Assembly (NCBI RefSeq): GCF_030384665.1
Contig: NC_083676.1
Coordinates: 1,798,001 to 1,862,000, forward strand
Direction of reading: 5' to 3'
Source of the DNA: Lodderomyces elongisporus
Taxonomy: Eukaryota; Ascomycota; Pichiomycetes; Serinales; Debaryomycetaceae
DNA: 64,000 bases
In this document: in pieces, positions 23,481-34,259 of the stretch
How the letters are laid out: every line of letters begins with the position of its first letter
Numbering within the stretch: the first letter of the stretch is position 1
Translations under genes and position numbers: made by a program
The notes under the pieces: model-generated
The model's input: the letters and a program-made list of their open reading frames with translations, nothing else
Databases searched by the model: none
Told to the model about the DNA's origin: nothing

Positions 23481-25199
23481 CTAAGTTACTTTTTCAAATA
23501 CGAAAGCTACATAAAACGCCACCGCCTCTTTCTCTTCTCCTTCGGCTCCATATTTCCCATCACTTCTTTTCAATCCTTCCACTAAACTCTTGTTCAATTT
23601 GCTAAAATACTTGGGGATTTCTTGATTGAAAACATCAATAAAGTTCTTCTTGTATCGAAGTGTCATATTATACTCCTCACACAAGGCTCTCAAAGTTTCA
23701 AATGGCACAACATATTCCGGCACATTGTCCACAGCATCTTTTAACCAGTAGGTATACCTATTACCAAACGCAGGACGGAATACACCATCGGCAGGAGGCT
23801 CTTTGTCAAATGTAGCCGAATACAACGAGTTCCCAAACTTGAACTTGCCATTCTCATCCTTCAGAATATTCTTCTCTACAATTTTCGATCTGATGAAGTC
23901 CGACGAAGGAATTGTTCCAATAAATGTGCCGCCAACACGCAATGACTTGGCAACATTCACAAGCAAGGCCCGCACCTTCTCTTCGGTCTCAAACGCATAG
24001 TGAAGCGCAAACTGTATCGACACTGCATCAACAGGAAATGCTTGATCTATAATCCCTGGAAAATTGGGTTCCAAGATATCCGGTACTGTTTCCGTAAAGC
24101 AATCACCAGTAGCAAAGCATGCTTCAAAATTGTACTTGTTTGCCGTTCTTGCGCCCGAGTGCGATTTGAACCTTGCCTTTTGTTTCGAATACCTACTAAA
24201 TGCTTCCCGCACCGATAAATCTGAAATATCAATGCCAATATACTGGTCAATCTCAATAAACTCACATTTGTTCAAATCACCACCTTTACCACAACACAAA
24301 TCAAGCACTGAAAATATCTTGGGTGCGTTACCTTCTGCTGAACTGTATTTAGCCCAATTACCCAACAAAATGTACTTGATGGTATTATTGAAATTCCGCA
24401 ACTTGTAAATCGGCGACATTGTCCTTCGCCCTTGCCTCTTGGACTGCTGCGTCCTTTCGTTGTAATGTTGTCTCACTATACTATTGATGTCTCGATTCTC
24501 TCTATCGCTTATTTTGCTATGGAACGTGCGATAGTGTGCCTCGTCACGCTGCGTATGGATGACTGATGGATTAGCAACATCCAAGTGCAAATAGGGATTA
24601 ACCTCTCCATCCCCCTTGGGTTGACTTCCTTCATCATTTACATTCTCCTCAACGGCAAGATGTTCACGGATCGATAAACTCTGTTCCAATTGTTCTCTAT
24701 TTCGTTTAACCCGATCCATTCGTGGGTCAGTGCCTCTACCACCCAACCCAATGTTGCCGTATTTCAGGTACAGCGATGACGATGAGGGGAAGGAGGAAGA
24801 GGAAGAAGTAGTAGAAGAAGGAGTAGTAGTAGTAGATGGAGGAGGAGGATTGGCTGTGTTTATGGCCTTTTCAGCTGAAAAAGATTCCACTTTAGCTGAA
24901 ACGGTGGTAGTTGAAGCAGATGCAGTGGGTACTTGTTTTGCGACTCCCAGTGATTGTTGCAATGTACCATTATCGACTCTTGACCCATACTGATCATATT
25001 TCTTATCTTTATTCTCATCTGCGCTTCTCATCCATGCAGGTTTATTCTCTTTAACATTGCTATAAATAGATGCAGGTTGTACATCATGCACTCGATCTCT
25101 CCTCGAAAACTCTGTGTGACCATCATTTGCTCGACGTCGCTTCAGGTCTTGAAAAGCACCATCATTCTTAGCTTGTGGTATATATGAGTCTTCGGGCAT
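23481..25199 (-). CDS. ABD1: mRNA cap guanine-N7 methyltransferase
   Basis: Abd1 transfers methyl from S-adenosylmethionine to the N7 of the cap guanine of nuclear pre-mRNA, the last step of cap-0 formation. The 572-residue product has a disordered N-terminal part rich in Ser, Thr and charged residues (to about 220), then the catalytic domain: the [15 protein letters not shown] lead-in at 271-285, the SAM-binding motif [12 protein letters not shown] at 298-309, GIDIS at 322-326, and a downstream [11 protein letters not shown] segment typical of cap methyltransferases. S. cerevisiae Abd1 is 436 residues, so the extra length is in the N-terminal extension, partly encoded by repeat-prone triplets around 24780-24850. 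The ATG at 25199 is the first in frame. It is followed on the same strand by FSH1 upstream. Confidence 0.97.
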   Translation of the reverse strand: MPEDSYIPQAKNDGAFQDLKRRRANDGHTEFSRRDRVHDVQPASIYSNVKENKPAWMRSADENKDKKYDQYGSRVDNGTLQQSLGVAKQVPTASASTTTVSAKVESFSAEKAINTANPPPPSTTTTPSSTTSSSSSFPSSSSLYLKYGNIGLGGRGTDPRMDRVKRNREQLEQSLSIREHLAVEENVNDEGSQPKGDGEVNPYLHLDVANPSVIHTQRDEAHYRTFHSKISDRENRDINSIVRQHYNERTQQSKRQGRRTMSPIYKLRNFNNTIKYILLGNWAKYSSAEGNAPKIFSVLDLCCGKGGDLNKCEFIEIDQYIGIDISDLSVREAFSRYSKQKARFKSHSGARTANKYNFEACFATGDCFTETVPDILEPNFPGIIDQAFPVDAVSIQFALHYAFETEEKVRALLVNVAKSLRVGGTFIGTIPSSDFIRSKIVEKNILKDENGKFKFGNSLYSATFDKEPPADGVFRPAFGNRYTYWLKDAVDNVPEYVVPFETLRALCEEYNMTLRYKKNFIDVFNQEIPKYFSKLNKSLVEGLKRSDGKYGAEGEEKEAVAFYVAFVFEKVT

Positions 25200-25711
25200 T
25201 TGATAGTTGGCGTAGTTGATGCTTCAGGGAAACTATCGGAATACGACGTTGAAAGACCTCCACACTTTTACTTTTTTTTAAAAAATAAAAAGTTGTTTTT
25301 TATAAATTTTTTATTTTTTTAATTTTCTATTTCCTATTTCCTATTTTCTATTGTTCTTTTCTTTTGGGATTTCCTGATTGTTTCTACGAACGCGCATTTC
25401 AACATATAGCCTCCCCCCCCCCTTCATTACTACTACCCATACCACCATCAACGCAAAGTCAACCGCGTCTTTTCCCTCTCTGACCTTCTTTCTCTCGTAG
25501 CTTCTTCCCCCCTCTCCCACATCACCCCATCTATAACAAAACCAATTGTAAAAAACTTTGTTTACGTCAAAATCATTCCTATTACATGCAATACTTTGTA
25601 AATAATATCTCAAGTATATTAAAGTCTATTGATAACTAACAAATGCCACAAGGTTTACAAGGTCTATAAATTCTAATCTGTTTGGCAAATCCGATTTGTA
25701 TACAAGCTGGG
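25200..25711 (-). promoter_or_regulatory. ABD1 upstream region / FSH1 3' region
   Basis: About 510 bp between the ABD1 start and the FSH1 stop. It holds A/T runs (25270-25345), a run of ten C near 25413-25422 and otherwise unremarkable sequence. The ABD1 promoter must lie here; I recognise no specific site. Confidence 0.5.
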
Positions 25712-26506
25712 CTACAACTTTTCATTAACCTTTTGATCAAACAATTCCACAATTTTCCTAACAAAAGGTTTCTGGTTCGGAACGTAGTGTGCTCCATCGT
25801 GAGGTACAAAATGTACTTTGCTTGCCGGGTACAAAGTCGATACATATTTGGATCTAATAGCAGGCACGATTGAATCATTTTCTCCATAAACTAAGATAAC
25901 ATCAGTGTCAAATCCTTTATCGTCGTCGATTTTGAGGTATTTTTCAGCATCAGAACTGAATACCACTTCTGGTTTGTATTGCTCTAAATCTGTAATCTCG
26001 GCAATCCTTTCTTTGTTCTCGGAACTAAAGTTGCCATCTGAAGGTTTCGTCAAGCAAAAACCCGAAATGAATAAGCCGATTTTCAATGGAGGATGCGCGG
26101 GGAGCATGCGCTGCAATGAATTTGTTACCATGATAGCCATGGCGGCTCCCTGCGAAAACCCAATTATACCATCATATGGCCCATTATTATTTATGTGATC
26201 GATAATATACTGAATTGAATCGTCAAGACCTGCATTTTTCGATGGACCCTGATGTTCAAACCATCGACGATTGTTTCCCGACTCAACTATTGAATTCCAA
26301 ACGTTTTTAGACTCCTCTTCTGTCGCAGCTAATGGGAACCCAAGCTCACTTTGGGATTCAATTGTTTGGCATGGATCTATATAATCCAACTCCACGCCCA
26401 ATTGTTTTGTTAAAGCCTTACGTAACCCAGATGATTTTTTGGCAAAGGTTGCACCACTTTGTAGATAGCCAGGAAGGCAAAGCACTTTTGATATTCCACG
26501 AGACAT
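25712..26506 (-). CDS. FSH1: FSH1-family serine hydrolase
   Basis: This 264-residue protein belongs to the family of yeast Fsh1-3 and human OVCA2, small cytosolic alpha/beta-hydrolases of the serine hydrolase class. The family start is clear (KVLCLPGYLQSG at residues 7-18), the nucleophile elbow GFSQG at 116-120 places the catalytic Ser at 118, the acid is Asp211 in VYGENDS, and the base is His240 in HDGAH. The length matches the family (about 240-270). I cannot tell Fsh1 from Fsh2 or Fsh3 with certainty, and the physiological ester substrate is not established for the family. It is divergent from the translin gene, with about 316 bp between the two start codons. Confidence 0.88.
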   Translation of the reverse strand: MSRGISKVLCLPGYLQSGATFAKKSSGLRKALTKQLGVELDYIDPCQTIESQSELGFPLAATEEESKNVWNSIVESGNNRRWFEHQGPSKNAGLDDSIQYIIDHINNNGPYDGIIGFSQGAAMAIMVTNSLQRMLPAHPPLKIGLFISGFCLTKPSDGNFSSENKERIAEITDLEQYKPEVVFSSDAEKYLKIDDDKGFDTDVILVYGENDSIVPAIRSKYVSTLYPASKVHFVPHDGAHYVPNQKPFVRKIVELFDQKVNEKL

Positions 26507-26822
26507 TTAACTGGAAAAATTTATCCTAAAAGCAAGAAAAGAGAAGCAAGGTTAACGGAAAAGAGAATAGAAAGAGGAGAAAAGAAAGGGTATAAGTAGT
26601 AGAAGAATACATAAGTGTCTCCTTTTTCTGGCTGCATATATATTGAATTATAACAATGTAAATAAAGCAATTACTCGAATTTGAAGCTGTAGAATGAAAT
26701 ATTTTCTCGCGTTATGAAATAAAAGAACGGAACGTTACATGCAAAAAATATAGCAGCAACCACCGCTACTATAACTCCATCATCACCTCATCGGCAGGAA
26801 CAATATTATATCCATACCAATT
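26507..26822. promoter_or_regulatory. Shared divergent promoter of FSH1 and translin genes
   Basis: The 316 bp between the two divergent start codons must contain both promoters. It is purine-rich near FSH1 and carries TATATATT near 26637-26644. No specific factor site was recognised. Confidence 0.5.
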
Positions 26823-27667
26823 ATGCAAGAGCTAGACCAATTCTTTACTGAAATCGGTGAAGAGATTGCAAAAGAGTATGTATATGGCTCCATTTCTATC
26901 TTTATTAAATCCAAATATATATGTATAACTAACATTTTTTGCTTCTTTTTTTGTTTTTTTGCAGCGTAAATAAAAAATCGTTATTGCAAGATCTTGAACA
27001 CCGATTCGATCTTTCCATCATCCCATTCCTGTCACAAGTAACTTTATGGACTTCAACGAGTCCAAACAAACTTAAGGAAGTGATCAATAAAGACGCGGAG
27101 CTAGAAGGAGAGCTCAGAACAAACTTACAGAACTTCAATCAAGAATTGTCTACTTTAGAGTGCAAGGCTGGACAGAAGGAACGTCTTTCCAATAAATTTA
27201 TTGAAGACTCGATTCAGATTTTATTAAGCAAAAGGTACTTCCAAGTACTCTCTAATGCATTCGAAAACGACCCAATCAATATCGATTTGGTAACCAATGG
27301 CGATAAGTTAGGAGTTATGGCAACTCCAACAGAAATTTACTCATCCTTAAATGTTCAAGAGATTAATTATCAGACCTATTTGATTGCTTTACTAAAACTC
27401 ATAGATATAATAGTTGACTACACAACAACAACCGTGATCAACCAATCCATCGGCTCTGCAAATGTGGCATCTCCTAATTATACCATTGGCTTGATCAATC
27501 TGCAAATTGTCTCCAAGATACAAAATGGGTTTCTGCTATTGGACTTGAAGAATGATATCTTGAGGAAAAAATACGACAGTTTGAAATACAGTTCGCAAAG
27601 ATTAAACAAGATTGTTTATGATCTTTCGTTAAGAAATTTGATAACAACTAGTGCTAATATTCAGTGA
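26823..27667 (+). CDS. TSN1: Translin (single-stranded nucleic acid binding, C3PO subunit), one intron
   Basis: The spliced gene encodes 251 residues. Exon 1 is 26823-26875 and exon 2 is 26965-27667; joining them keeps the frame (GA|C) and gives MQELDQFFTEIGEEIAK then DVNKKSLLQDLE. The C-terminal part, with DLKNDILRKKYDSLKYSSQR and VYDLSLRNL, is the translin signature seen in animals and fission yeast. Translin is all-helical, forms an octamer, binds single-stranded RNA and DNA, and with TRAX makes the C3PO endoribonuclease; no TRAX gene lies in this window. S. cerevisiae lacks translin as far as I recall, so its retention here is notable. In-frame CTG codons at 27500 and 27533 would be Ser in this clade; the second falls where I recall other translins having a polar residue. 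The symbol follows fission-yeast usage. Confidence 0.9.
26876..26964 (+). other. Spliceosomal intron of the translin gene
   Basis: The 89-nt intron starts with GTATGT, has a branch-point ACTAAC at 26928-26933, a T-rich tract, and ends in TGCAG. Its removal links a short ATG-led exon to the long open frame, which otherwise lacks an ATG start. Confidence 0.9.
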
Positions 27668-27771
27668 TTTACAAATGGAATTGAGGAAAAAAAGAAAAAA
27701 CTACAAATCAAATGAAGGGAGGAAATAGAATAGATGAATCATATTTTCTAAACTAGTTATTGTTTCTACTA
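27668..27771. terminator. Convergent 3' spacer between translin gene and HIR3
   Basis: Only 104 bp separate the two stop codons, so the 3' UTRs of the two convergent transcripts probably overlap. No discrete signal beyond A-rich sequence is recognisable. Confidence 0.45.
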
Positions 27772-30700
27772 TCATTTTCTTTGCCTCTTGTCGTGGTCTT
27801 CTTTGTTTGTGGTAGTGGTAGTAGTAGTAGTAGTAGTAGTAGTCGTGGTAGTATTTAAGTTATTATTGGTTATCGCACAATCAACTTTACCAGTCTCCAC
27901 TGCAGATGTACGAATGGCAGGGCGCTCCAAAGGTTCTTCCGCTGCTCTTTTTTGTTGTAAAGAGTCTTTGCCATCGACTTTAATAGTTTTAAAATCATCA
28001 ACGCTTTGAAGTCTCTCATTCTTTTTTTGTTCATTTGGCTCTGATGATTCTTTGTAAGCATCGATCTCAGAGTTGCAGTCTCCATCCTTATCACTGGCTT
28101 CTTTTATTTCATTACTTGTCTCAGAGTGTCGGCTTTCATTTTGGTTATTACAACCACCGTGTGCTTGGATACTCTGTTCATTAACCTGTTGACCATTTGT
28201 AGTTTCCTTTGCATTTACCTCAATATCACCAATTGTCGATTTGGTTAAAGCTTCATTATTGGTCAGATTGCGTAAATTATCGTCCCTTTCAATCTCCAAC
28301 TTATCAGATGTAACTAAAGTATTTTTCTCTGCATCTTTCAAAGTATTTGTAATTGCATCACTAGGTTGTACCGCATCAATGTTTTTCTTTTCATAAATCA
28401 GAGTCAATTTTTCCAACAGAACATTATAAATATCAGGTACTTCTTTCATTTCGTCATCCAAATCCCTTCTTATAATCTTCAACATATCATTGACAACTGG
28501 AAACACGTCTTTCTTTGCCGTTTTACGCTTCGAGTTTGGCGATTGCAATGTATCGGGAACTTGGTGTTTATCGTAATGCTCATAGATCTTGAAATAAACA
28601 GTAACAATAGTATCATCCACCAATGACGTAGGACCATACCCATTGTTAAGTTTTCGCATTTCATTTAATGCATGCAAATAAAATAAATGAGGCTTTGTAC
28701 TGTTTGGCATACCTTCGTTTTGGAACTGCTCAAGAATGTACTTCCCCGTAGTATGGAAAGCAATGTAGGGCAAATTATTTATAAAATTGTCGGTGTAAAC
28801 AAAAGAATCCCCCACATTTAATGACTTTCTAATAATTTTGCATATCGAAGAACATAAAATCTCCCAAACCAATGAAAGGTTCACCATAATCGAGCTCGAT
28901 CTTCTCAACTTGGGCATCATAACAACTAGACTGTTTAAATCTTGCTTCTTATTCAATAGCTGAATGAAATACTGCACATACTGGTTGGTATAAAGGAAAT
29001 GTTTCCCAGGACGCTCAAACTCGGGTTTCCATATCAGAACCAATTGCTTATTTGTCGATTTTAAAGATATGAAATCTGATAATGTGTCCAATGCACCTTC
29101 TAAATCGTTAAAGTGTTCATATAACACACGTGATAAACGATATTTAGGTCTATGTTGCCAATTCTTCTTATCAGCCGCATCAATCTGTTTGAGTGCAGAA
29201 ACAATGATCTTGAAAAATGCTTCTCTAGGAGTGTCGTTGTTAGCGTCATTGTCATTATCAACGTCACTTAACTTGTCTTTGTTTATGTGAATATTTCTTT
29301 GCTTTTGGCCGTTTTTGTCGTCTTTGTCAACTGTTTTACCGTTGTTGAAATTGTGCTTTCCTTGATTATCACCAAGGACAGAACTGCTTTCAAATTTGAC
29401 TAGTGAACTAGCTTGCAAATATGACACTGCCTTCTGCGGAGTCAACTCGTTGCGCTCCACATACTTTAGACACAAAGATACTAAACAATAGTGCGGTTCG
29501 ATCACGGACTCCGCCAGTTTTACTCGAGAAGCTTCTTCGCATGCACGAATCATAGTCTTAAGTACAGTTGCCGATGTATAACCGAATTTCCTCTGGACTT
29601 TGGAAAGTTTATAATAGTAGACCCAATTCTTGTCTGATTTTAACGCTAATTGAAACGCTTGCTGAATCAACTTGTAGCAAAACATTTGCGAGACTGCTGG
29701 CTTTTCATTAGCAGTTATAAAGCAAGTATTTGCGCTAGTACTTGTATTAGCACTGGTGTTACTACTGATGCTAGTGCTAGTGCTAGTGCTGGTACTGCTA
29801 CTGTTTGTGTTATTGTTGGTGTTGGCACTGGTTGCGTTGCTGCTATGGCTAATACTCAATCCTCCACTCCGACTTTGGCTACTGTCCAAATTAACAAACC
29901 TTGGCTGAGATTGAACTCTAAACGCTAACATATCCATTGGCTTACTAATACACCCATAAAGAGCAGTTGCAAACGTAGCCATCATACCCCCTACAATGGG
30001 TTTAATTGTTTCCCGTACTGATTCGTCTAGGGTTCCGTTTACTGCCATCAAATAGCATAGAATAGATTTTCGTTGCAAATTCGCAGTGCCAACTTTCCGA
30101 TCAAAAACGGTAAGTTTATCTGATGTCCATATGAGATCGTCTTCGACCAAATAGCCGTATGCTTGAGCCATGAGATACCAACTCTCGACTCTATTGCTTC
30201 CACAGACCAAGTCGTAAGTGAAAAGAGATATTGCTTTTTCAATCTCCACTGCCCTACCTTGCATGTTCTTCTTGCGCAGCTTATACGCAGTGAATACCAA
30301 AAGTCCTTGGAGGTAGTATAAACTACTGTTTATGTAATTTGATGTCAATGACAAGGACAACAGCTTTTTGTCCAACCCTAGTCTCATCAACCCGTGAAAT
30401 GCGTCACGGAAAATACTAGATTTCAACTGTGTTGCATCCAAGAAATGGTCAAAAATTGCCTTGTTTCTACTCAAGATCGGATCGGCTTCAACATCTGGAT
30501 CTCCAATCACATCATACATTTCCTCAATCAAAACTTTCATATCCTGTCTAGGGACATTTTGGATTGTACTCTTTTTGAAACACAAAGGAAGCACATATTT
30601 GGCTAATTCCTGACAACCGTCAAACAGTAATCCTTCTTTTGCTTGTGTTTCATGATCGTAAGGTGTGAAATCTTCCAATCCTATATTGTAATGGTACCTG

Positions 30701-33700
30701 CACTTGATGATTTGCACAATATCATGTCCAACTGAGTCGGATGCCGAAGTGGGCTCACTTAAATACTCTTGCGATGCTTTCAAGAATATACCTCCTGTAG
30801 AGTCACAAATTCCACTGGCACCCAACTGAGCATGGAATAACTTGATTGAAGAATGTAAAACTTCAGTACTCAATTCTTGCCTAATGTTTGCAATAATCAA
30901 TACTGATACCCGGAGAAACATATCTTTAAGTTCATTATAAGATGTTGGGGAAACAGATTTGATTGAAGTGTAATAAGACGACATGCTACATGCCTCCTCG
31001 TGAATCTCAAAGAGCAAAGATATCTGGAATAACAGCTCTAGCATATCAAAAGGTATCGATTCTTCTAATCGCCAGCTATTTTTTTCAAGCAGCTGAATGA
31101 GTAAACGTAAACTATTGTTGCAGAATCCTAAAACCTTGCATAACGTTTCATATCTGAATGCATCAGTGCCACTGCTATACCGTTCGCTTGTTAGGTACAC
31201 GTCAAGTATGCGTAAACTTTCTTTAAATCCCACAACAAGATCTTTTGACAGTTCCCTCAAGTGTTCGTTCAGGGTATAAAACTGCAAAAGAACGTTCCAT
31301 AATGACAAACTAAGGTCAATTGAATTTGTACTCAAGAATTTCTTGATGGATACTATTGCCTCGGTTTGTTCACAACCTGTGTCCATCAAAATATCTTCGA
31401 GAAGTCGAGTGGCGTTTGCATTGTCTTTGGATGTGTCACCAAACAAAATTTGCGAAAAAAGCTGCAACACAGAAACCACTATTATTTGAGTTCTTAAGCT
31501 CTCTATCGTTAGTGCGGGAATATTGACATAATTCGGGAATTGGATATTCAAATTCAAATTATGTCCTTGTGAAGAATTTAAAAGCTCTTTAAGCGATGTT
31601 AGAACCAGCAGATCATCATTCTGTGCGGTGGCAGTAGCCTTGTTTTTGTGTATCAAGCACCATTGAAACCTTGCACGCAAAAGTAATATCCCCTTGGATA
31701 ATTTATCATCATCATTATTATCATCACCATCATTGTGTTCGTCTTTGCTTAGTTTTCTAATCAGTGACTTGACGTATATGCTCCATTTTGAAATAATTGT
31801 TTTCAAAGTCAACATTTCTTGACTCAATCCATTAATTACTGTTTTGTTCATCTTCTTCTTTTGCTTAAATGCACCTTTAATCTGAGATTGCAAAGTTATT
31901 TCATAATCCGTGAGTAGTTCAACTACACCCACGGCAAGCGTCAAATCTGCAATGTTCAATTTGAGGCTTGAAAATAGAAATGTTTCTAGATGCAACACCC
32001 ATTCTCTTATATACTTTGCTATTTCTTTTCCCCAAAAGCAGTTCAACAACAAATGGCTTTGTGAATCAACCAAAAAATGTTTTAATATGTTAATCCTTAG
32101 ATCAAAATAGTCCATCTTTTTCCCACTTAATGTTGAAATAATGGTTTCTCCATTTTCCCACTCATCGAGTAAAGGTAATTTGACGTCCTTAGCTTCGTCT
32201 TTCCCGTTGTCACTAAAGCTTGTCAAAAGATCCAATAGTTTCAGATTATCTGCCGAGCTTTTCCCCTTTTGATTACCAAGCGCAGTAAATGCTTTCAGAT
32301 ATATGTTTTGCCAATCTGTCACAATTTTTAAAAAATCATTTTTGTATTGTTCTTTAAACACTTGCTTGCCAAAATAAAACAGAGAAATTTCGTCAGTTTC
32401 TAAAACGCCCGTAGATGCTCTTAGTTGGCTAACAAAATAATCCAATCCAGCAAAGTTTGACTGTTGAACTGGTCCAGACGGAAACGATGGTTCACTTTCC
32501 AGTCTAGCAAGACGTTTTGATGCTCTGTGTATTTGCTGTTTAGTATCAGAAGTGTTTGAAACGTTTGTTTTGTCATTTGTGGGAGTATTGGCTTTTGGTG
32601 CAACAGCGATGCCAATAACATTCTCAGTTTCAGTAACTTTACAATGTTGGTCACTCTCATTCTCAAAATCATCTACTTGTTGCTTTTGTACGTCTATTTC
32701 CTTATTAGAAATCGTAACTTCATTGTCTGCTTTCTCTGATATCTCCAAACTGTCTTCTTTTGGCAGGTCGCTATCCTTGCTTGCCTTGTCGTCAGCTGAA
32801 ACCGCAACTGCTTTATCAACAACGTCGGAATTAGAAATAGACGAGAGTATATTCTGGTCTTTCAAAGTAAAAGAAATCGTTTCAATAGAGTCCTCGGTCA
32901 ATTGGTAAGGATCTAGATACCGCAGCTTCAATTTTTGATGGTCCTCGCATTTATTCTCATCGCGAAGATCACCCACTGCAGTATCTAAGGACATGAATAT
33001 ATCTGACCAATAAAGATTCTCTTTTTCATTACTCAAAGTTATCTCCAAATTCGTTTTCAATTCTTGTTGTCGCTGTTGAGTTTTAAAGTCACTTTTGACC
33101 TTGGTAAGAAAAGGTATTTGTTTGAGCGGTGAAGCTATTTCATGCACATTTTTTGATTTGAAATTGAGTCGAGATATCAACTCTGATAGTCTTTGTTTTG
33201 ATTGCGAGTCTGGAGGAAGCAACCCATATAGAGGGTCATCGCTTTCTTCGTTTCCACTCACTGAATACTCCAAAGTGAATCGAGCCATCCTTTGCATTCC
33301 AATTCCATCTAAAATTTGATGTAGCATTTCCAACAAGGTTTCATCCGCTTCGTTATACAAGAGTGCTATGCTGAAATCATCCATCATGGTGTAAAACATA
33401 GATTTTGTATTTTTCTCCCACGCTGCAATATTGGTATCGTCCTTTTCATCTTCCAAAGTGTTTAAATTGTCCTTCGCCAGTTCTAATTCCAACATACTAA
33501 ACAAGAGAATTCCTCGATTACGGAAAATCAAGTATCTTAAATTTTTCACATTGGGAGCCAACTGTTGAAGACCATCGGCTAATGAATTGAACGATCCATT
33601 TTGTATTCCAAGTAAATGATCTGATTCTTCATAAAAATGATTGGCGATGATGTCTATCGACATTATTTTCTCATAAACTTGATATGCTTGGGTCCATTGT

Positions 33701-33837
33701 TTTTCTGTTTGAAGCCTTAATGCTTGTTGAAATAGATCGTATGCTTGTTCAACTTGCAACTCTCGAGTGTGTTCGTCTTCGAGATCTTTCTTTGCAGCCT
33801 GATCTTCAACGAGGTTTAATGGGTGAAATGTCGACAT
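27772..33837 (-). CDS. HIR3: Hir3-like subunit of the HIR histone chaperone complex (CABIN1 family)
   Basis: The 2021-residue protein has the layout of Hir3, the large helical TPR scaffold of the HIR complex (Hir1-Hir2-Hir3-Hpc2), which deposits H3-H4 outside S phase and represses histone genes. The N terminus fits the family: an AYDLFQQALRLQTEKQWTQA TPR-like helix pair around residues 33-52, then LAPNVKNLRYLIFRNRGILL. Helical repeats fill most of the protein. Low-complexity inserts include an acidic/Ser-rich region around 330-470, a Ser/Thr/Asn-rich stretch around 1310-1360 and a run of about 18 Thr near the C terminus. Yeast Hir3 is about 1650 residues, so this one is longer, mainly from the inserts and a C-terminal polar tail. 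The first ATG is at 33837. CTG codons may be Ser. Confidence 0.85.
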   Translation of the reverse strand: MSTFHPLNLVEDQAAKKDLEDEHTRELQVEQAYDLFQQALRLQTEKQWTQAYQVYEKIMSIDIIANHFYEESDHLLGIQNGSFNSLADGLQQLAPNVKNLRYLIFRNRGILLFSMLELELAKDNLNTLEDEKDDTNIAAWEKNTKSMFYTMMDDFSIALLYNEADETLLEMLHQILDGIGMQRMARFTLEYSVSGNEESDDPLYGLLPPDSQSKQRLSELISRLNFKSKNVHEIASPLKQIPFLTKVKSDFKTQQRQQELKTNLEITLSNEKENLYWSDIFMSLDTAVGDLRDENKCEDHQKLKLRYLDPYQLTEDSIETISFTLKDQNILSSISNSDVVDKAVAVSADDKASKDSDLPKEDSLEISEKADNEVTISNKEIDVQKQQVDDFENESDQHCKVTETENVIGIAVAPKANTPTNDKTNVSNTSDTKQQIHRASKRLARLESEPSFPSGPVQQSNFAGLDYFVSQLRASTGVLETDEISLFYFGKQVFKEQYKNDFLKIVTDWQNIYLKAFTALGNQKGKSSADNLKLLDLLTSFSDNGKDEAKDVKLPLLDEWENGETIISTLSGKKMDYFDLRINILKHFLVDSQSHLLLNCFWGKEIAKYIREWVLHLETFLFSSLKLNIADLTLAVGVVELLTDYEITLQSQIKGAFKQKKKMNKTVINGLSQEMLTLKTIISKWSIYVKSLIRKLSKDEHNDGDDNNDDDKLSKGILLLRARFQWCLIHKNKATATAQNDDLLVLTSLKELLNSSQGHNLNLNIQFPNYVNIPALTIESLRTQIIVVSVLQLFSQILFGDTSKDNANATRLLEDILMDTGCEQTEAIVSIKKFLSTNSIDLSLSLWNVLLQFYTLNEHLRELSKDLVVGFKESLRILDVYLTSERYSSGTDAFRYETLCKVLGFCNNSLRLLIQLLEKNSWRLEESIPFDMLELLFQISLLFEIHEEACSMSSYYTSIKSVSPTSYNELKDMFLRVSVLIIANIRQELSTEVLHSSIKLFHAQLGASGICDSTGGIFLKASQEYLSEPTSASDSVGHDIVQIIKCRYHYNIGLEDFTPYDHETQAKEGLLFDGCQELAKYVLPLCFKKSTIQNVPRQDMKVLIEEMYDVIGDPDVEADPILSRNKAIFDHFLDATQLKSSIFRDAFHGLMRLGLDKKLLSLSLTSNYINSSLYYLQGLLVFTAYKLRKKNMQGRAVEIEKAISLFTYDLVCGSNRVESWYLMAQAYGYLVEDDLIWTSDKLTVFDRKVGTANLQRKSILCYLMAVNGTLDESVRETIKPIVGGMMATFATALYGCISKPMDMLAFRVQSQPRFVNLDSSQSRSGGLSISHSSNATSANTNNNTNSSSTSTSTSTSISSNTSANTSTSANTCFITANEKPAVSQMFCYKLIQQAFQLALKSDKNWVYYYKLSKVQRKFGYTSATVLKTMIRACEEASRVKLAESVIEPHYCLVSLCLKYVERNELTPQKAVSYLQASSLVKFESSSVLGDNQGKHNFNNGKTVDKDDKNGQKQRNIHINKDKLSDVDNDNDANNDTPREAFFKIIVSALKQIDAADKKNWQHRPKYRLSRVLYEHFNDLEGALDTLSDFISLKSTNKQLVLIWKPEFERPGKHFLYTNQYVQYFIQLLNKKQDLNSLVVMMPKLRRSSSIMVNLSLVWEILCSSICKIIRKSLNVGDSFVYTDNFINNLPYIAFHTTGKYILEQFQNEGMPNSTKPHLFYLHALNEMRKLNNGYGPTSLVDDTIVTVYFKIYEHYDKHQVPDTLQSPNSKRKTAKKDVFPVVNDMLKIIRRDLDDEMKEVPDIYNVLLEKLTLIYEKKNIDAVQPSDAITNTLKDAEKNTLVTSDKLEIERDDNLRNLTNNEALTKSTIGDIEVNAKETTNGQQVNEQSIQAHGGCNNQNESRHSETSNEIKEASDKDGDCNSEIDAYKESSEPNEQKKNERLQSVDDFKTIKVDGKDSLQQKRAAEEPLERPAIRTSAVETGKVDCAITNNNLNTTTTTTTTTTTTTTTNKEDHDKRQRK

Positions 33838-34259
33838 TCTTATACAAAAGTGATTGATGCCCCAAGCTTTCTCGATGAGAGATTGAAAATGAAGAAGAAA
33901 GAAGATAAAAAAAAAGAGAATAAACTATCTCAAAGTGGCCTGGAATTGCTTTAGAGTATTTTAAGGAATTTACATATTGAATAAGATTAAACAAACAAAC
34001 AAACAAGCAAACAAACAAGTAAACAAGCCAAAAAAAAAATAAAAAAAAGGATACGCAAAACACAAAACGCGGCACCCAGCACGCAAGATTTCCGTTATTG
34101 AAATTTGCACCTCGCTTCAATAGAGAGAAGATCACGCGGATGATCAAGTACTTTGAAAGTTGGAATTAACTAGCAGCTACAATACTTTGCACGGAATTTT
34201 CTCTATGAATTAATCTATTCTATTTCATTCATTTCTACTTTATTCAACTATAAAGTTTT
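33838..34259 (-). promoter_or_regulatory. HIR3 upstream region / 3' region of the PQ-loop gene
   Basis: About 420 bp between HIR3 and the next minus-strand gene. It contains an AAAC/AAGC-type repeat (about 33988-34030) and A runs; the HIR3 promoter should lie here. No specific element was recognised. Confidence 0.45.
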
